From Pyrrhosoma nymphula (lineage: Eukaryota > Arthropoda > Insecta > Odonata > Coenagrionidae), in the NCBI GenBank assembly GCA_963573305.1, contig OY754329.1, positions 139,425,422-139,489,421 of the forward strand: 64,000 nt of DNA. Direction: 5' to 3'. The position numbers and the translations under genes are program-made. The notes under the pieces were generated by a model, which saw only the letters and a program-made list of their open reading frames with translations, was not told the DNA's origin and made no database searches. Below are positions 27,401 through 42,400 of this stretch, piece by piece. How positions within the stretch are numbered: position 1 is the stretch's first letter; each line of letters begins with the position of its first letter.

Positions 27401-30400
27401 ATAATAAGTATAATTAGCATACTTTATATCTGCATGATGGCAGGTCCTGGAATATGCAAATATATTTCTGCTAACTTTGGAACTATGCTTACGCAACCCT
27501 GGTAAATGAAAGCCTTATCTTGCTTGAAATATAATTTATTTCCATTATAGTGCTTGAATCTAGTTAAATTCAAGAATATGGGAAGGATTGGACTTCTATT
27601 TGGGCACATACACATGAAAATTTATTAATGTAGTCTATAATATTTTCGTTCTATTGAAACCTGACTTGGAATCAGGGTTTTAGTGTAGGTAACAAGCACT
27701 TGTAGAAAAATCGAAATATATTTTGCTTGCTCCTTAGTCAAATTCATTCTTCATTTAGTTTAAAAAATCTTTGAAGCGATCAATAAGTTAAGGTTGGAGG
27801 AATTTTTAAAGAGTTCTGTATGTATTTGTTTGCCTTACAGTTTGTGCTTTTGTGTTCTAACTAACTCTTCTTGAAGCTTACAATCACTTTTTTAGTTAGC
27901 ATACTTCATTAAGTCAGCCGCTCACTTTGTTCAGCACTAGATTTTTCACTTAAATATATTACTTTCAGCCAACTCTGGAAGTGCCTATGACTATGAAGTT
28001 TATGAGTAATGGTTGAAGCTTTTGTTCTAATTTGGGGGAATTTGTGATGGTGTTGAAGCCTCAGCAGATATCAGTGTGTATATTATTGGTTGAAGGGTGC
28101 TCTGATAAAGTTTGCAATCTATAAAATGGAGAATGAATGTATCTAAATTCAACATCTTGCTTGTTATATGAATTCTTAGCTTTTGTTTATAATTTATCCT
28201 ATACAAAAATTCTTATGGGATTGGCATATTTGTAGTAGGCAAGGATTCTAACATTATTGTACCCTTTCTGTAGGGCTTACTTAAATTTGTATTGAAGTAA
28301 GGGGTTGTAGTTCTTTTAAGCAAGGTATACTGGCTTTTCCCTACGGCTATTAATAGCTGTTGAATTTTTTGTTGGGTGTTATTTATGCTTACTGTTTTTG
28401 ATACGGCTGGATATTTAATTTTTTGTGTTTGGATAATTGTGGGTTCTCTCCGGATGCTCACCAGTAGGAACTTTTAAAAGTAGTTGAGGAGAAGCATTTA
28501 CTGCAATAGCAGCCTTGCCTTAAAAAATTAGGGCAATTGCAAAATAAGACGTTCATGTTTAATGGAAAATATTGAATTGCCATTGAGATATTTTAAAGTT
28601 ATAAGCTCTTTTGGGATGGGTTGAGGCACTTAACATTTTCAGATAAATAAAATGAGCTATGAAAAGCTCCTAAATCCCAAGTGAAGAAATTTTTACTGCT
28701 TAAGATTTCATTTTCATATGGTTCTAAATTTAAACTGATGAGTAAATTACAGTTGAAAGCAGCCTATATTGTCATGGAACACCCAAAAACTTTTGAGATT
28801 CACTCATGTTCTCATCACTGGAATTCTTTTTATGCTTGGTTTTATTTTTGTATAATATTCCTGTCTTGAGTTTGCTGTGGAGTGAAATGGGCCATTAAAA
28901 GGGAGTTGAGATTATCTGCTTGTGATGTAGCCTATTTAGCTTGTATGCACTTGCGTGGATGTTCAAAAACAGGAATTTTCACAAAGAAGTAATTATCTCT
29001 ATTTTAGGCCGCCACCTCTTACTTCATCAACTGGAGCAACCTCAGCCACAAACACGGCAACACAATCTGGAGGAACACCATCGTACCGGGGTAGCGGTGG
29101 CACAACCACAGTGCAGTCCTCATCCTCATCGTCATCGTCCTCTTCATCCTCCCTGACGCCCAATCCTTCCCTCAGTGGTCCACAGCCAGCAGTGGGTGGT
29201 GTCGGCTCGCCATCCTCCGCAGCCCCGTCCCCACTCCCAGACCCCCACTCTCAGCCTCCCGCCTCTGTTGCTCCACCTGGTAAGTTACATCTGTTATTGG
29301 AGAGGTAGCTTGGAATGTGGATCCTTTGTCCTTGATTTGAATTTGGGGGATTGGAAAGAAACCCTTATACTGCAGTGGGGTGAAAGTCATTCTGAAACTA
29401 CTTGACAAACCATTTTGAGTGACACCCTCAAAATTTCTCTTAATTTTCTGCTGTAATGGTAAACTTATTTTTTCAAGAAGAAATCTGAAGATTTTTACCT
29501 CTTAATATATCTAGCCTTCTTCATGATGAATGGCAAAACTATTGATCAAGAATAATTACAATTGCAAGTTCCACCTATTATGTGACACTTTCATTGCAGA
29601 TCCAACGATGCCTACATTGAGTCCTCATCCGCCTCTGTCTAATACTGGTGCTGGAATGGGAGGGCGTCCAGCTACTCCAGTTGAATCTCAGGACCGTGGA
29701 ACACCTGGTGCCACACCAACTGATCTCAATGGGCCAAAATCAGTTTCATCGGTGTCCAATCAGGTAAGAACTGAATACTGATGTCTTTACATGCATTCAT
29801 TGTTTTTGTATTTGAGGAAGGTTGTCTAAACTCGTCATATGATTGTTTTTACTATATTGATGTTGTTAAATGAACTATGACAGGAAACCTGATGCAGTAA
29901 ATATTTCCAGAAATATTTAATGAAAATTTTACAGAAAGTAATAATTTCTGTGAATAAGATTCCTCCCTATCATCTAAGTTGGAAAAAAACAAATGTTTGG
30001 CAGCAGTCGGCTACGAGTGATCTTTGTTCTGTCTGAATTTACTGTGGGAAATTGAAGCAATTAATATTTTTCTTATCATTTAAATTACTGTCAATTAGGA
30101 TGCGATAAAAACTGGTATCTTATCTTAAGAAAATAGCTAAATCAGCTATTAGAATTGTATGGTTAGCCCTAAATTGGATCACAAGAAAAATATTTCTACA
30201 TTTTTATCATCTAGTCATCCATAATATCATAGATTACAAAGTATTTGGCGGCCTTCAGTTGGTTATCTATTTATCTTATAATAACAGCTTATTAAGAAGC
30301 AGATGAAAAGTAATGCACAAATTGCAGAATATTCAAAATCAAGTTCTTGACAACTGTAATGATAATCTTGCACTTCTTTTCTGATTTCTAGTGGTCATAA

Positions 30401-33400
30401 GGATATTGGTCTTCAGCTTTAAGGCACCTTGTTGAAAAAACTTCACAGTTTAGGATGTTCACTGTAGGAATTTGCATGATACTCTTGCATGCAGGAAAAT
30501 CAGTGGCAGAGTTTCATGGAGAATTCACCACGATCCCCAATTCATGTAGTTGAATGAATAAAAACATGATTCACATTCTCAAAGGTTATATTACTGTGAT
30601 GTCTTTTGTCTTTTGGGTCCTAATTGTAGTGTTCTGGCATAAATTATGGCCTTAGCAAAATTCTGAACTTTTTATTGAAATGTGATGTCTCGCTTCATTT
30701 TCTTGACCATAATCATCTTAAGGGAAATCACTCAAGTTGCATATGTACCTTTTAGACGATGGCATTTTGTGGTGAGAATGAGCATAGGTTTCAAGTGCAG
30801 TGGACCCCTGCTGTACGAATGGTTCACATTATGACAGGTTCACTTTATAAAAGTCCTGGTGAAAACAATCAGTCATTACAACCGGAAACTCATGCTGGGA
30901 CTGCATACATCCTATTAAAATTCTTAACTGACTTTGAAATATGAAATTAAAATGCATTACAAGAAAAATTAAATAGATATTTCCTTTTTTTTTAATTTGG
31001 CATTTGGCTGCCTGCATTGGTTGAAGTGGGAGGCTTTAGAGCCTTTAGTTTTAACCTTTTGTTGAATTCAAGTAAGTTCATTATGATGTATTTGTTTGAA
31101 TTGATACATTTTTTTACTTTTCTATCTTTTTGACAAGTCCTAAATATCTATATGCGACCAATAAATTATTTTTTTCCGGCCTAGTCACTTTTCCATCTGT
31201 CTTTCATATAAACTATCACGTATCTCAAGTATCCTATATCAACCACTTTACCATGACTACAAAGTGTGCTTATCCTGGCTTGTAAAATTTTCACTCCCAT
31301 GAAATAAAATGGAGAAGAGTACAGTAAATGATGCTGATGCTGTGCAAAACAATAGCTCCACAGTTTAATAGGCTTTTTCCAACATTTAAGACTTTGGATG
31401 TCCTGATGGTAGAAGTACTTTATGTGGAGTTATGCAAATATCAATGATTTTCCTTTTGCAGGTGTTCTCACCATACCCAGCTGCATCAAGTGTCGAGGCC
31501 TCCAGACCAGTGGACAGTGTAGGAGGGGTAGGGTCTCAAGGTCCAGCCAGTGCCCATTCTGTGGGCAATGCTCCACTGTCTGTACCCCCGTTGCCCCCAT
31601 CCACTCCACTTCCCGGCCCTACCCAATCGGTTAGTACAACCGTCAGTGCCCAAAGTGCTTCAGTGGCCAGCCACCCATCATTTGCCATCAAAAGGCCTGT
31701 CCTGTCATCAAGGGAGTACGAAGATGCCTTGGTGGAAGATGAACGCCCATGGGAACTTCTCTACAACTACTCAACTCTTGATGCTTGGTCAGTATGCAGT
31801 TTGAATTCTTACCATACAGTGATATGGCTCAATGGGGTTCTCTCATGTATAAATGTACCTCCTGCTCTGGCCATATTGAGATAGTGTTGGCATGTTGCAG
31901 TTTCTGATTTTATTCATGTTACGAGTGACAGATGGTGAAGAGAAATGCTTGCAAAAATTCATTCAATAACATGCATTTTCTGTTGCTGTTTAAACTATTT
32001 ACCTGTCTTGTGGCTGATCTTGTTGTGTTAAGGAGTTACATCCTGTTATTGTTATGTGCGAGGCTCAAAAGACCAAGCTGTTGGCAGTCATTCACTTGGC
32101 ATCTTTTCCTCGCTAAATTAAATGAGTTCAACTCTGATCAGTGTTGTCGTAACTCAGCCATCTTTGAACCAAGGTTCATTACTGAGAGCTCATTGAACCT
32201 GAAAAAAAAGGTGGCACAATACTTTTGTGAAATCAACCACTCTATTTGGTTTATCACATATTGATTTACATATATTCTTTGTGAGAAATTGGAAGGCACA
32301 CATTTTAGACTTGAGTTATGCCATACATTGAGAGTTTTGGTGACATCTAAGTTTTTTATTTTTGCTGATGTTACATTTGTACCCTTCAAATGCTACAAAC
32401 TCTGGTCACTTTGTGTGGTACAACCTCATTAACCCTTTCGCTGCGGTCAACCTGCGGAGACTTCCCAGCCCCTGTGCAGCAAAAAGTGAACGGTGGGTTA
32501 GAATGACCTTGCCAACAATGTAGAAGCTACGTTCACAGCAGTCCACCGGGAGAACGTAGCCCCTACGTTCACAGCAGCGAAAGGGTTAAAGGTTATCAAG
32601 GGCACGTATTTACAGTAGACTCCCACTTTACGATAGGTTTACTTTACGATAGATTCACTTAAGAATCTGCTTGCTAGGAATTTTAAAGGGTGCTGATTTA
32701 GCTTGCGCCCTTAAAAATTCCTCATTTCAATGATCATTTGCACCTATAATTAGTTATTAATTCAGCATTCAAAGACTTCTTTGTTAACAGACAGCATTTT
32801 CTATCATAGCAACATATTTAATGATAAGTGTAACTATGAGCTGTTTGCATGATTAGAGCAAATGTTGTAATGATTAGCACTACTGCCAATCAGATCCAAC
32901 AAGATAATGCAGCACTCCATGCGTAGTCAGGGTCACGTCTATGATAATTCAGATTGAGGCTTTCACCAGTCATTATAGAGACATCATTTGGTTTTCCACC
33001 TTGGAAAAATATAAGCTTTTTCGCGGAAGAGTAACTTATTGTTAAAGTGCAGTACCTACCAACGAAATGGATAGAGCTGTCGCGAGATAATAAATCAGAT
33101 CAGTGAAACGAGCTGAATATTATCATAACATTTCAGGGTGAATGATACGGCTTAATGTAATGGCTTATCTAAATTTGCATCAAAATTCACATACCTTACG
33201 ACTTTGCACTGAGTTGCCGAAAGAATCTGCATTGTATTGCCATCTGGGTCGCTGATGCTCTCTACCGTTGTGTGAAGAAAAGTCAAGTGCCTTCCGTGTG
33301 ATGCGGTATTGTACACAAAGGGCATAGTTTATACTGTGAACCATGTCTTTTTAACAGCATTAACCATTCAATAACTAAACTTGCCAGAAGTTAGTGCTTT

Positions 33401-36400
33401 ATGCTCATCTACTGCACAGTAAATCCTAGGATCTTCAAGAAAAATGAAGTCCATAAGTCCAATCTAGGTGTCTAGATGCCATTTTTTTTAGTGAGTGAGT
33501 GTTGTCAGAGTTCTTCCCTTATGTCAATAGTTACCTTGAGAGAATGAAATTTCTACGCAATGAAATTTAATTGGTGGTAGATAATGCCCAAGGTCATGAT
33601 CCAAATATTTTCGCATCCATCGAGGTGGAATTCAGCTTCGCTGAAGTGTGATTTCTCCCTCCCAAAACCACTTACTTCTTTGCTCCAACCAATAAATCAG
33701 AAAGTAATTGCCAGTTTAAAAAATAATTATAAAAAAAATTTTCCAAATGCTTCAAGGATACCAGCAGTCCAAATTCCATTCACGGATAGTATTCGCTTGC
33801 TTGTGGACTCCTGAAATGGATAATTGGTAGTTTCAGACGTAACTTGGTAGAATTTATTCATTATGAAATTTAAAAATTTTAACTTTGTGGTTCCACAATG
33901 ATCTTTTTATTAGCATAACCCAGGTTTTGTTGTACTACAACTGTACCAACAACAAATAACCTGATAATGACGTTTTAGTATCGAAACCCAGGTCATGCTA
34001 ATAAAAAGATCATTGTGTAACCACAAAGTTATAAGTTTTTCATTTTCATCCAGGAATGGAGTTTCCACCTGATGCCTCAATTCTGCTTGGAAAAATATTT
34101 GGCTGTAAGTTGTCCACAATTTTCAAGGGTTTGAGAAAGAGCATGCGATAGATGAGGAAATCATTAACCCGTCAAACATTAGGGCTTTAGGTTGATGGAA
34201 ATGCTAGGTTGAGGACCATAGGAGAGAGCTGAAGACAGTAGCTGCAAGGAGGATACTACTAACGATGGAAATACTGTGACGTCTGATGACATTAAGGAAT
34301 TACTTGCTGCTGCTGCTTGGGACAGAATTAAAAGGATAGTAAAGAAACATCCTGAGATAGAGAGGAGTGAATTTTTATCGTGTGACTATGAAGATAAAGT
34401 AATTGGGAACTTCAAAAGAGTTCATCTAGAAAGGATTAAACAAAGAAACTTTATATAAATTTTTTCAGGGAAAATTTTTTTCTATTAATATGCCTGTACC
34501 CTTATTTTTTACCTATTAGCATGCCTGTTCTGTCATTTTTTACCTTTTCATGTGCCTACATCATCATTGCAAGAGAGGTTGTTATTATTTCGCATTGAAA
34601 GTTCAACTTGTTAGCAAAGCTTCCATTAAAATAGTTATGTCCTCAGTGTACTTCTCACGTATTTCATGTTCTGGTATTTGGCCTATGGATGCCTCTAAGA
34701 AAATTGTGGGTCTCTAAAGTGAACAACCAACCCCTTTTTATTATCCCAACCCCGAAGAGTCAGTCAGCTACTGTTCTGAGAAATGGGCTTTGAGTAAAGG
34801 TTCTCCCCTCTGCTGCTACCTCTATTGTCATTTGCCTATTCAATCTCCAAGTGTGTACCACTGAATACACTGGTGTTGATGTAGTTGAAGTGATCCCTCC
34901 TCCAGTAATGTGCTGGTTCACTTTTCGATGGAATTCACTTAACGAACGGTCCTGTGGAACAGAATAGCATCATTATGCAGGGGTCTACTGTATACTGAAG
35001 AATAGGTTAACCTAGCAGTTAAGAGATATTATCACAAGTGATTTGAACTCCTTATACTATTTCAATTTTGTTGCATTACAATGATATTGATCTGGAACAC
35101 ACTAACTTGATTTGGTTATAGGATAAGTACTTAATAGCTGTACTTAACTGGTACCAATGTCAAGGATTCCTGAGTGCGGATAGATTCCTCCCATCACTGT
35201 TCCCACCTGTATTTTGGGCAATATTGAGAGAACAATTCTATGAAAAATTATTACCGTGAGGTAATGTCGTGCTATTCATATGAGCAATGTTGCTTAGTGT
35301 CTTCTTCCTGGCCGAAACTCAGGTAAAATCTTTGGATCAGGAAACCTTTTAATTCTGAACTTTGGTTCTTCTTCTCATGACTTCAGCTGTTGTTCTTCTC
35401 TCGACTTGGACCTTCTAAGGACCACATAAAATAATCCAATGCATTTACTTTCGTTTTTTATTCTCTGCTTCTATTCTTGCTCGCCAAAGATTTTTCATCC
35501 TTTTACTTTTCTCCTCCTCTCTTCCGTCCCCATTTATTTCCTTCCTTTTTTTCCTTCTTCCGGTAACACTTGAAGTTCCATATCAATCTTCTAAATTTAG
35601 TTTTATCCTGTATTATGTCTTGCGTTATCCACATCTCTTCCAATGTCTTTATCCCTTGCATTCGCCGGTTGCCGTTCTTACTCTTATAAACATGATTGAA
35701 AATTCATATATGGTTGTTCTATTGATTGTTGGTTAAAAAATCATTCTTTACCACCGATCAATCTGTGGTAATGTTATGATTAACCTTAACCCTTTCAGTG
35801 CGGAAGACTCACATGTGTGAGTCATGGATGTATGCTTTCCAGGGGTGGATGACTCACAGCGTGAGTCAAGCTTGTATTGGTAAATAATGCCATTTTTATT
35901 ATTCCACCGCCTACAGAAATACTCTTTGAAAAGTAATTCCGCACTGAAAGGGTTAAAAATAAATATTCATCTTTCATATGTTGAAGCCTGAAGTTAAGTT
36001 AATTTGGCTAATCTGTTGTTCCTTTAATGTCATTTTTTAACCCTTTCATTCCTGGGCAAATTCACCTGCCAGTTTTGTTTAGTCCTTATTGCTGTGTACA
36101 TATTTATAAGTGTGTTTATTGATTTTTAATGCTAAATTTTCAAAGAGTAGTTATGCATTGGGATTTGAATGGTGAAAAGTAATGCAACATGTATTGCTTT
36201 TTGAAGGCAATGAAAATTAATAAATATAAATTTATGCATATAAGAATGCTGGCAAATAAATATATTTTTTTTAAAGGTGCTAAAGGCTGATAGATTGGCC
36301 CACTAACAGTGAAAGCGTAAATGTTTGTGAAGCCAATCAACAATTTCACTCCCACTAATGTGAAATCTGTACCCACAGGTTGAACCATCCTGTGAAGAGG

Positions 36401-39400
36401 TTCAAACCATCTGACTCAGGAATAGAGAATTCATGGTCATCTAGATCTGGTGACCTGTACTCTTCATCCAATGCTCATCTCAATTCGCACTCCAGTACCG
36501 TACAAAACAATACTGCCGCTTCACCTCCTCCTATTCAGAATGGTATGAGTGAATCTGGTGGGACTTCAAATAACTTCATGGTTGTGAAGCAAGAAATTAA
36601 ACAGGAACCAGTGAGTACAGAACATTGAGATGCATATTTTTTGTGACTAATGTGAGGGGTGGTTGTGTTAAAAGCTTTTCTAACTTTTTTTTATGATTTA
36701 AGTCTGTGCTTTTATCTTTGCAGATGGACGTTGATGGCAGCCTGCCGAACCAGAGATCATCTGATCCCTACGAGTTTGATGATGATGTAGCTGTTCCAAC
36801 CGTAAGCATGGATGGTTTCAAACGATTTGATTCTGTGAAGGTATGACCTCACTTAGTTGGGAAATGGTTTTTATGGAAAATTAAGATTCCTAAAATAATA
36901 ATCATTAATGACAAAAAGTAATTTACTCAGTGAATTTGAAGAAATGTGTGAGCTTGAAATGTTGTTTTCATTCACCATCCTATCACAACTGTTGCATATC
37001 ATCATTTGATGATCTGCAAGGCAATACTTATCATTCATTGTCTCTTAGATGCCCAAAGTTCAGTGAGGAATACCGGTAAATTTGTGCTTTCTTGTTCTTC
37101 ATACGTATTACATGTTAAAAGATTACTTTAGATTGTGGTAGTGCCTCTTTAAATTGTGTGTAGACATTCGTAGGTAGTTTGTATTGCATGTGTAGCTCTT
37201 GTACATTTTACTAAGCTCTAAATCTGCCATTGTGAAGATGATCATCTCCAGCCAGCTTGTTGTTTTGAAAGTGTCATTGCAAATTATGTCAGAATAATTG
37301 AAGACCGGTTAAATTTTATGGAGTGATTAAATAAAATTAGCAAGACTATGACATTTGTTCAAATTTTTCCCGTGACAAGTCCCCATTCACTCCATCTGAA
37401 CCTTTGGTAATTTCTACCTGTGTACATGATGCTATGGGATATAAATGCAGGTGATTGATTTAGTCCTTAAGCCATTTCAAATTCGACTCTTGAGGAGACT
37501 CAACAATGGTACTAATTGTCAACCTTTTGCCCCTCTTCCCCAGTGATGTAATGTACTTATTATTCACTTTTTCTCGTGTTATTTTAAAATGGCATTTTGA
37601 ATCAATTTGGTTCGAGGTGAGGGGATAGCACTCATCATCTGGTTGACATTTATCTGTAACAGCTCCTCACAAGTATGTGTTGCTATTGGCCTACATTCAT
37701 GCAAGTTTCCCAGACCAAGTTTTCTTCTTGGCAGTTGTTTATCAAAGCCGACTGTAATGTCTGATTAATGACCAAGGTATAAATTATTCATATTTGCTAC
37801 AATTTTCAGTTATTTGCTTCAGTACCAGTATAAATCATTATAAATCCTTAACTTTGGATGTCATTGTTTGGAATGGTAATCATTGACTAAGTGAAATAAT
37901 TTCTGCAAGGGGGATAATTTATCTTCATAGCTAAATATTTTCTTAACCATCTGTTTGAGAATCATGCATTGTCATTCTGGGAACTGCAATGAAAGGTGGA
38001 TCAGTAACAAGTCAGCTCAAGCCATTTCTGGCCAAAAGATGCCTTTCCAAGGTGAGGTGGTTAAGTGGTAGGGTAATGGGTAATTCTTAAATAGGGATGG
38101 TTTTCATCTGATTGTAATTCATGAGGGAAAATTTTAATTTGGCTTTTTTTTGCGAAAGAAAACCAAAACATTTTTCTGGAATCTTCCTGTTGTTATTATA
38201 CCTAATTTGAGGGAGCCACGATTATATTTAGCCTCAGGTCATGTCTTTCCCACTCATCCCACCTCTTTTGTCTTTCTATTAGTGATTTTGTGACTTTCAG
38301 TCTGAAACACATGATTGTTGGTGAAAATGTGATAAAAATTTGTCATGCAATTCACTCTGTTGTTTGAGGTTACCTGTCATTGATTTGTTTTTTAAAGAAA
38401 CCATCGCAATTATAATGCATTTACATACAGGTTCATTGCATATGCAGGCAGTCCCCGAGTTACGTAATAAATGCGTTCCGACACTAGCAGCGTAAGTCTA
38501 AATTTACGTAAGTCGAAATTTACGGATGTCAAGGAATACGAGTCAACGGGGAATAGTTTTAGGCCAAAATTTATTCAGTTCACTGCAAAATTCAAGAACC
38601 CTCGTATGTCGGTTTCCTATATTGTGAAATTCATAGGTTGGTATTAAAATTTCGCTAGCTAGTGATTCTTTTGTTAATGAAGTTCCCTTCATGTATCTAT
38701 TTGGTATCTACTGTCGGCACAGAAAGTATACGACCCTGAGTTTGAGACTTAATATCTCTAAAACGGCTCGGCCGATTTTAATGAAATTGACATCAGCATA
38801 TAGCTTATTTCAATCTACGTTAAGCTATTACAAAAAAACTTTTTCAACATTATAATAACAGTTTGTTTCTTGGGAGAAAATGAAAAAAGAGCCCGTTTTG
38901 TGGCCCGTGAGAACCAATGTCCAACTTTTGGGGATTACTACGCATATACCGTTTATTCGATGGCAGTCAAACTTAAACACCTTTTTTCTCAATAAGGTCT
39001 AACCTCATTTTTTTTAAACGTTGACTTTATTTTTGCTGAACAACTTCAATCTCCATTCTCATGGCATGTAAAGGGATTTGCGTAGCACTGCTGGCTTTGC
39101 CGCGAGTTCTGCATTACGATCCATGTAAATATAAATACACTAAAGTAAAGGTTTACTTTATTGTAGTTATTATTTATATCGTGTCTTTAGCTCTTACTAA
39201 CATTCCAGCACTTGCGCTCCTTGAAAGTAGGCAATCATCCTTCCAAATCCGTATCTTTCGTAATTCTCGTCTTTTTTGGGTAAGGTTGCCACTTACGTAA
39301 GTACAGATTTATGTAAGTTGAGGCTTACATAACTTGGGGACTGCCTGTACCTAATTATAATCAATTGGTTTCTGAATGGATTTCTTCTGTTTTGTCCATG

Positions 39401-42400
39401 AGTCCTACCTTTCATGCAGTGGTTGGAATTATCTTTCCTCTCTGCTATTATAGTTACGCATGCAATTTTGAATTAGAAACATTTATGTGGGACTGGGAAG
39501 TTATAATGAGAGGAAGGTGTTTTGTGGTAAGAATTATTAGGCTTTAAATGTTTCAAGTATATCTTCAAACTTATGAAAGTAAAATACTTCTTAAAGCTAT
39601 GAGCTTCATGGGCTATCTTGCTTATTGTGTATTGTCTGACTGCTTGTTAATCAAAAAAAGTCTTCTTTGCTGTGTGTCATATTCCTGCATGATACTTAAT
39701 AGATATCTTTGTAGTTTCTTTTTATCAATTTTTAGTGTCTTGTGAATTAAAATCCTCAGACTTGGCTGTCACTTGATGGGAATAATGAATTGTGAATCAA
39801 TTAAGTTGGTGTCCATTTCTACTTATAATTTAGGGGAAATTGAAACCAAAATAAATTTTCTGGTGGAAGAGGTTACAAAGTTGTATTTTCCAATTCTTAA
39901 AAAAATATTTCCATTCAATTTGGGCAGCCATCTTTTTCTGTTTGGTAATGTTAGAGACTTTGTAGATTTTTGTAGGGCAATTGAAAAAGTGTCTGGCATT
40001 TAAGTAACTGTTAAATTAATAATGAGAATGAAATGTAAAGTGAAATTGTGATGATCATATGATTTGGCATTGTTCCTAAATTGTCCAGTGCTTGAACAGT
40101 TGGCCAGTTAAATTACGTGTACTGATTATAAGTAAAATCTTAGTGGTTTAAAATGATATTTTTATGGATTGAATTCAGTTTTGCCTGTTGCATGCTAATT
40201 ACCATGAAGGCTTTTTCATTTGTTGTGACAGACACTTTTTTAAAGGCTGCCAGTCTTATTTTCATTCCCTTGTGGGCTACCATTGACTGTATCTGGCACC
40301 CAATTGCAGGATGAAGATCCAAATGGATCAGGCACACCTCAAGGTGCCCAACAGCAGCAAGGTGGCCAGCAGAGGAAGCTGGGGCCGCCAGGTCACCCAG
40401 GTCAACCCGGGGGGCCACAATTTGAAGGTGCAGTTGTGGCTACAAATGGACCATTAAAGTGCACCTCAGGGAATTTGTTTACCAACGAGGGACTTCAACC
40501 TTCCTATAGTGATCTGGATCGAATTTTTGATAACTCAGACGACACATCTAGTGATGAAGCCGTGAGTCATTTTAGTCCTATTATTTTTTTGGGTAGTTAG
40601 AGGTGATATTTATGTGGAAAAGTTGAGAGGAAAAATTCTATTAGTAAGCATGTTAAGAACCAGGAAAGTTATTTTTTTGCTGCGTAATTAGAAACAATTG
40701 TCACTTTTTGCAGAGATTAATCAAATACATTGCTTACTTTGTTGAAAACATGAAAAAGCAATCCTTGATAACTTAGCGAATGTGGTCAGCTATTCATTAC
40801 TAAAATCTTCCCAAGTGGTTCAATTCTAAATGTTAGACAATCATTGAATTTGTTGTACAATTTAATGACTGTCTATTACTATATTATCCATTTGAATCAG
40901 TTGTGTCTTCTTGCTATTTTCATAATAATTAACAGTCCCAGTAATTTTTTTAGTGCTTGTTTACAGTTTTTGTAGAAATTTCAGTTCTCTTGAGACTACT
41001 GAGGTTGCATGCTTGGGCTCGTACTTCTAATTTGCTAACTTTGATGGTGAAGGGGTTTTTCCTTCCTTTCCCTCATCTGCTGTTGTAGAGGTTCTGTCCT
41101 AATCACATTTAACTATTTTCCTCGTGCGATAGGTATGCCTCTTCTTACCAAAGAAGGAAAATTCTAGTTCATTAATGAGGTTGAATTGGTCAAATCAGCC
41201 ATCATTTGACTTTGTGGCATCTCCGAACATTTTGCTCGCGTATCATGTAGTACATGACATTTATTTTTTTCTGTAAGCTTATTTGAGAATTATTCACTTG
41301 AATGCAGTAAACCCTACTATAGCGCAAGGTAAATATTCTTGGAATTGTCATGTCTTGTAAAATCACTCTTTTTAAAACAAATATTAGATAGAGAAAACAA
41401 GAGTTTCATTCCTCAAACTCAGCATCTAATCTTTAATTCAGCACAAAATTTTACAACTGTTCAATAGCACAGTATTGCACGAAATAATGTCATAGTTCAA
41501 ATTTTTCCATTTTTTTTACTTGGAAAGGTGTAAAGTTCAATCAAAACACTCATTTTAAAAGAGAAGTTTGTTCTTCGAAAAATAATTTAAATACAGTAAA
41601 ACCCCTTATTTGCACTTTTCTAGGGACCCTAGAAAAAAGTTTAAATTGCAGGAAAATGCAAATACATAGCAGGAAAAAGAGAAAATTCACTTTTACGCAG
41701 TTTGCAACAGCAATCTTCGATGTTTTGCTTGTCAAATGGAGATTTCAACATGAAAATCAACTTGTTCTAAACTTTTATTTTGTTTTCAATTGAAAATGTT
41801 CTTTTTTGAACCTCGTATTTCCATTGCCAAGCAGATAAAATTTACATTCTGGAGTAATTGAGGAAAACTTAACAATGCATGAGAATCTGAGCTACCTCAC
41901 AGTTCAACTTGTGCAAAACAGCCTTCTTCACAATTCTTCCAGCCAACCTCAAATGTTTTGTAAAAAAATTTTCGATTCAATGTGGCTTACAATTAGATGC
42001 GATGAAGCAAGCATCAACAAGTTTTTTTTCTCTAGGTTCTTGCATGTTCTTCTCTAGGTTCTTCATGTTTCATCATAAATGGGCAATAAGTCAATTTTTA
42101 TTCTTCATGATTTCAACTTTGGTACAAATATACTCTGGTGTTCTTAAATTGTATCAATGTCGTAGCAAACTCCTACAATGTAATCATTTATAGTATGAAT
42201 GCTATGAAGGTATGAGTCTTTCCCGGGAAGATTGAGATTACGAATTGAAGTAGTTCAAATTTCCATCACCAGTGACACTGTGTACATCCCCACCACGTTC
42301 AAATTCCTCCCGAAAATAGTTAACACAACCTGTACCGGATAACCTTACATCTTTTTTAAGTGTATGAGTGTGTAAAAAGTCGAGGTGTGATTTATCAAGT

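Larger units (their letters stand above)
32614..34990 (+). mobile_element. Tigger/pogo-type element with transposase remains
   Basis: It is flanked by TA (32612-32613 and 34991-34992). The ends are CAGTAGACTCCCACTTTACG and the inverse of CAGTAGACCCCTGCATAATG. Inside, on the + strand, are pieces of a pogo-family DDE transposase (33511-33760) and a likely C-terminal frame (34276-34458). A foldback hairpin (33881-34031) is inserted between them. At 2.4 kb it approaches the length of an autonomous element but is inactivated by stops and frameshifts. Confidence 0.75.
31788..36378 (+). other. MED13 intron h-i
   Basis: This intron of about 4.6 kb is largely transposon: a TTAA MITE (32429-32590), a Tigger-type element with transposase remains and a foldback hairpin (32614-34990), and two further TTAA MITEs (35786-35956 and 36037-36320). 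No host gene is seen. Confidence 0.85.

Noticed and set aside
34276..34458. Independent small gene starting TSDDIKELLAAAAWDRIK
   Set aside because: It lies downstream of DDE remains in the same strand within one TIR element and is best read as the transposase tail.
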